Positions 62,114-64,000 of a stretch of 64,000 nucleotides of DNA are shown here, in pieces (position 1 is the stretch's first letter; each line of letters opens with the position of its first letter). The notes beneath the pieces were generated by a model. The model worked only from the letters and a program-made list of their open reading frames with translations. It had not been told where the DNA came from and did not search any database. The translations under genes were made by a program, and so were the position numbers. The stretch comes from an uncultured Candidatus Melainabacteria bacterium (GTDB lineage Bacteria; Cyanobacteriota; Vampirovibrionia; Gastranaerophilales; Gastranaerophilaceae), in the NCBI GenBank assembly GCA_934692625.1, contig CAKUUC010000001.1, forward strand, positions 186,001-250,000. Reading direction: 5' to 3'.

Positions 62114-63086
62114 CAGAAAAGTCGGAGCATTTATCGTTCCAACAGGCATTGGCGCTTCAATTGGCGGATATGCAGGAGATGCCGGAGCCTACGCAAGACA
62201 TTTTGCTAAATACACTAACCTTATTGTCAATCCGAATGTTGTGAATGCCGGCGGATTTTCTGCCATTACCGAAAATATGCTATACACAGAAGGTTACACG
62301 CTGGATTCATTTTTCAAAGGTGAAATAAATTTAGTACCTTCAAACAATAACAAAATCGGCATAATTTATGACAAAGCAATTCCGCAAGATATTTTAAATG
62401 TACATATCAATACTCATAATGCAGTAAAAGTAGTTTATGGAATTGATATTGCAGAATATGAAATCACTGAAGAAGAGGTCGGTGTTGAATTTTTCATGAA
62501 TGAAGACGGCATTTCAACCGGCAACGTAAGAAATATCGAAACACTAGGTAAATCTTGCGAAAACTTATTAAATAAAGGCTGTGAAGCAATCGCAATTGTT
62601 TGTTTGTTTGAAGATTCTGACGAGGACAATCCCGAATACTCAAATGGAACAGGTGTAGACCCTGTTGGCGGAGTTGAAGCAATTCTCTCTCATTACATTT
62701 CAAAACATTACAAGGTTCCATGCGCACATTCTCCGGCGTTTAGAACATGCGAAATAGAAACAGAAATAGTGAACCCAAAATCAGCGTCAGAATATATCAC
62801 GCCGACATTTTTGCCGTGCATTCTGCTAGGATTGTCACAAGCACCGAAAATCTCAACGAATAAATCTAACGGAATTAACATTAATGACCTTGATTTTACA
62901 GTTATGCCATACAATTCGCTTGGTTCAATACCGGTTTTTGAAAGCATAAAACGAAATATCCCGACTTTTGCAGTAAAAGAAAACAAAACAGTTTTAAATA
63001 TTGACAAAAACGCAATAAAAATGGTAGATAACATCATAGAAGTAGAAACATACAAAGATTGCCTAAACCAAATTCTTAAAAGTTAG
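62100..63086 (+). CDS. DUF3326 family protein, unknown function
   Basis: The 328-residue protein matches DUF3326 by the segment VPTGIGASIGGYAGDAG and by VDPVGGVEAILSHYIS with PCAHSPAF later. This family is known to me mainly from cyanobacteria and plastid-bearing organisms, with no established function. GGAGAAA lies before the ATG inside the upstream amidase gene, so it is coupled to a cell-wall gene. The 3' end overlaps the convergent murI gene by 24 bases. Confidence 0.85.
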   Translation: MTINNRKVGAFIVPTGIGASIGGYAGDAGAYARHFAKYTNLIVNPNVVNAGGFSAITENMLYTEGYTLDSFFKGEINLVPSNNNKIGIIYDKAIPQDILNVHINTHNAVKVVYGIDIAEYEITEEEVGVEFFMNEDGISTGNVRNIETLGKSCENLLNKGCEAIAIVCLFEDSDEDNPEYSNGTGVDPVGGVEAILSHYISKHYKVPCAHSPAFRTCEIETEIVNPKSASEYITPTFLPCILLGLSQAPKISTNKSNGININDLDFTVMPYNSLGSIPVFESIKRNIPTFAVKENKTVLNIDKNAIKMVDNIIEVETYKDCLNQILKS

Positions 63087-63887
63087 CAATTCTGGCTTTG
63101 ATTTCAATTCATAAAACATTTGTGCTGAAATTTTGAACTGTTCAGGATTGGCGCTAACATAAAATTCTTCTTTATTTTGTAGATTTGAAGAGTTTAACAA
63201 ACCTGAAATTGCCAAATCTTGCTTAATATATTTTGCAAAATCAATAGCAGGGTCGATAAATAAATCCGATGGAGCAAACTCAGACAAAACATCTATCAAA
63301 AACGGATAATGTGTACAGCCTAAAACAATCTTATCCGGATTATTTTCCAGCATTTTTAGTAAATCTACCTTGATTGTTTGACGGCTTTCTGGCGTATTTT
63401 TTGTAGAATTTTCCACAATATGAACCCATTTTGGACAATATTGTCCAAAAACTTTCATCTGTGAATTATATTTATGAATTTCATTTTGATATGCTCCGGA
63501 TTCAATAGTTGCTCTGGTTGCAAAAATACCAAGCCTTTCAACCGGCAAATGCGCCAAAATTTTTGCAACAGATTGCACTATAGGGTACAATTTGAATTCG
63601 TAATCATTTTTAATGTCGTTATAAATGGTTGAAGAAGTTGTGTTACATGCCATTACAACCGCTTTACAACCTTTATGCTCAAAAAAGTCTAAAATAACTT
63701 TGGAATACTCCAGCAACTGCTCTTTTGACTTATCACCATAAGGCATGTGCAATGTATCGCCATAATAAACAAAGTTTTCATTAGGTAAAATTTGTTTAAC
63801 TTTATTCAAAACGGTCAAACCACCAACACCAGAATCAAAAAAGCCTATCGGGGAATTGCTATCAAATTGTTTATTTAAGGTATTCAT
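63063..63887 (-). CDS. murI: Glutamate racemase
   Basis: MurI makes D-glutamate for peptidoglycan. The 274-residue product has the two catalytic cysteines in MACNTTSS and LGCTHYPFL, and the conserved FFDSGVGGLTVL and YYGDTLHMPYG motifs. Its start lies 17 bases inside the upstream amidase gene, suggesting one transcript; its end overlaps DUF3326 on the other strand. Confidence 0.95.
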   Translation of the reverse strand: MNTLNKQFDSNSPIGFFDSGVGGLTVLNKVKQILPNENFVYYGDTLHMPYGDKSKEQLLEYSKVILDFFEHKGCKAVVMACNTTSSTIYNDIKNDYEFKLYPIVQSVAKILAHLPVERLGIFATRATIESGAYQNEIHKYNSQMKVFGQYCPKWVHIVENSTKNTPESRQTIKVDLLKMLENNPDKIVLGCTHYPFLIDVLSEFAPSDLFIDPAIDFAKYIKQDLAISGLLNSSNLQNKEEFYVSANPEQFKISAQMFYELKSKPELLTFKNLV

Positions 63888-64000
63888 GTATTCCTTCCGC
63901 TATTGCTTTTGCCGTAGCCTGTTTACGACTTTCTGAAACTAATTGTGCACGTTCTGCATTATTCGAAATAAATCCAATTTCTACCAAAATTGCAGGTGCT
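63871..64000 (-). CDS. Amidase_3-type N-acetylmuramoyl-L-alanine amidase, C-terminal end (partial)
   Basis: Only the last 42 codons or so are present; the rest lies past base 64000. The visible part reads APAILVEIGFISN, then a helical end KAIAEGIHEYLK, matching the C-terminus of Amidase_3 enzymes, with the catalytic Glu in VEIGFI. It overlaps the murI start by 17 bases. It is a second amidase besides the one at 60695-62113. Confidence 0.8.
   Translation of the reverse strand, partial: APAILVEIGFISNNAERAQLVSESRKQATAKAIAEGIHEYLK

Overview
This is an AT-rich bacterial chromosomal segment, densely packed, with no rRNA, tRNA, CRISPR array or insertion sequence that I could find. The organism looks like a diderm (RND pump with TolC-type outer-membrane protein, DNPR-motif MurE implying meso-DAP peptidoglycan, two-partner-secretion-like adhesins) with flagellar genes. 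A DUF3326 protein, a family I know mainly from cyanobacteria and plastid-bearing organisms, together with the AT-richness suggests a non-photosynthetic relative of Cyanobacteria (Vampirovibrionia/Melainabacteria, Gastranaerophilales-like). That placement is inference and was not tested by any search.

Layout. 1-6.2 kb: the end of a plsC-like acyltransferase, a HEAT-like protein on the minus strand, then a plus-strand operon of a split transketolase C-half, ftsE, ftsX, a degenerate receiver-GGDEF protein and an isochorismatase-family hydrolase. 6.2-10.9 kb: a U32 peptidase/RlhA-type enzyme, rimO and a Wzx-type flippase. 11.0-15.1 kb: a 1344-residue exported adhesin-like protein. 15.3-18.2 kb: ilvD-uppS-rdgB, overlapping. 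18.3-24.0 kb: RND adaptor, pump and TolC-type protein. 24.1-38.3 kb: a mixed region with a GH38 mannosidase, glmS, a ferredoxin, thrB, an MnmC-like methyltransferase, two flavoproteins, an orphan sugar-ABC permease, a phosphohexomutase and several small unknowns. 38.4-46.0 kb: rsfS, rpiB, a fliJ-fliK-hook gene cluster, rpsA and valS, all minus strand. 46.2-51.0 kb: metK, an MFS exporter and typA. 51.1-55.3 kb: a second, paralogous adhesin. 55.6-64.0 kb: a HEPN-MNT pair, then murE and PBP with nagA, two amidases, a DUF3326 protein and murI, a region mostly devoted to the cell wall.

The most striking observation is the architecture shared by the two giant adhesin-like proteins: signal peptide, haemagglutination/TPS-type N-terminal domain, beta-helix-like body, a long linker in which almost every second residue is aspartate, and a C-terminal PilZ domain keeping both cyclic-di-GMP motifs (RxxxR and DxSxxG). 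PilZ is normally a cytoplasmic c-di-GMP receptor, so its place at the end of an exported protein is unexpected. A separate gene in the ftsEX operon encodes a degenerate GGDEF protein with an intact-looking RxxD inhibitory site, a second candidate c-di-GMP receptor. A second unusual pattern is a repeat family shared in the same reading frame by two neighbouring genes (31.6-33.5 kb), reminiscent of protein-coding palindromic elements.

Several genes were given later starts than the longest open frame, because a good ribosome binding site and the conserved N-terminus agree there (both adhesins, RND adaptor, TolC, valS, PBP, isochorismatase, FAD protein).
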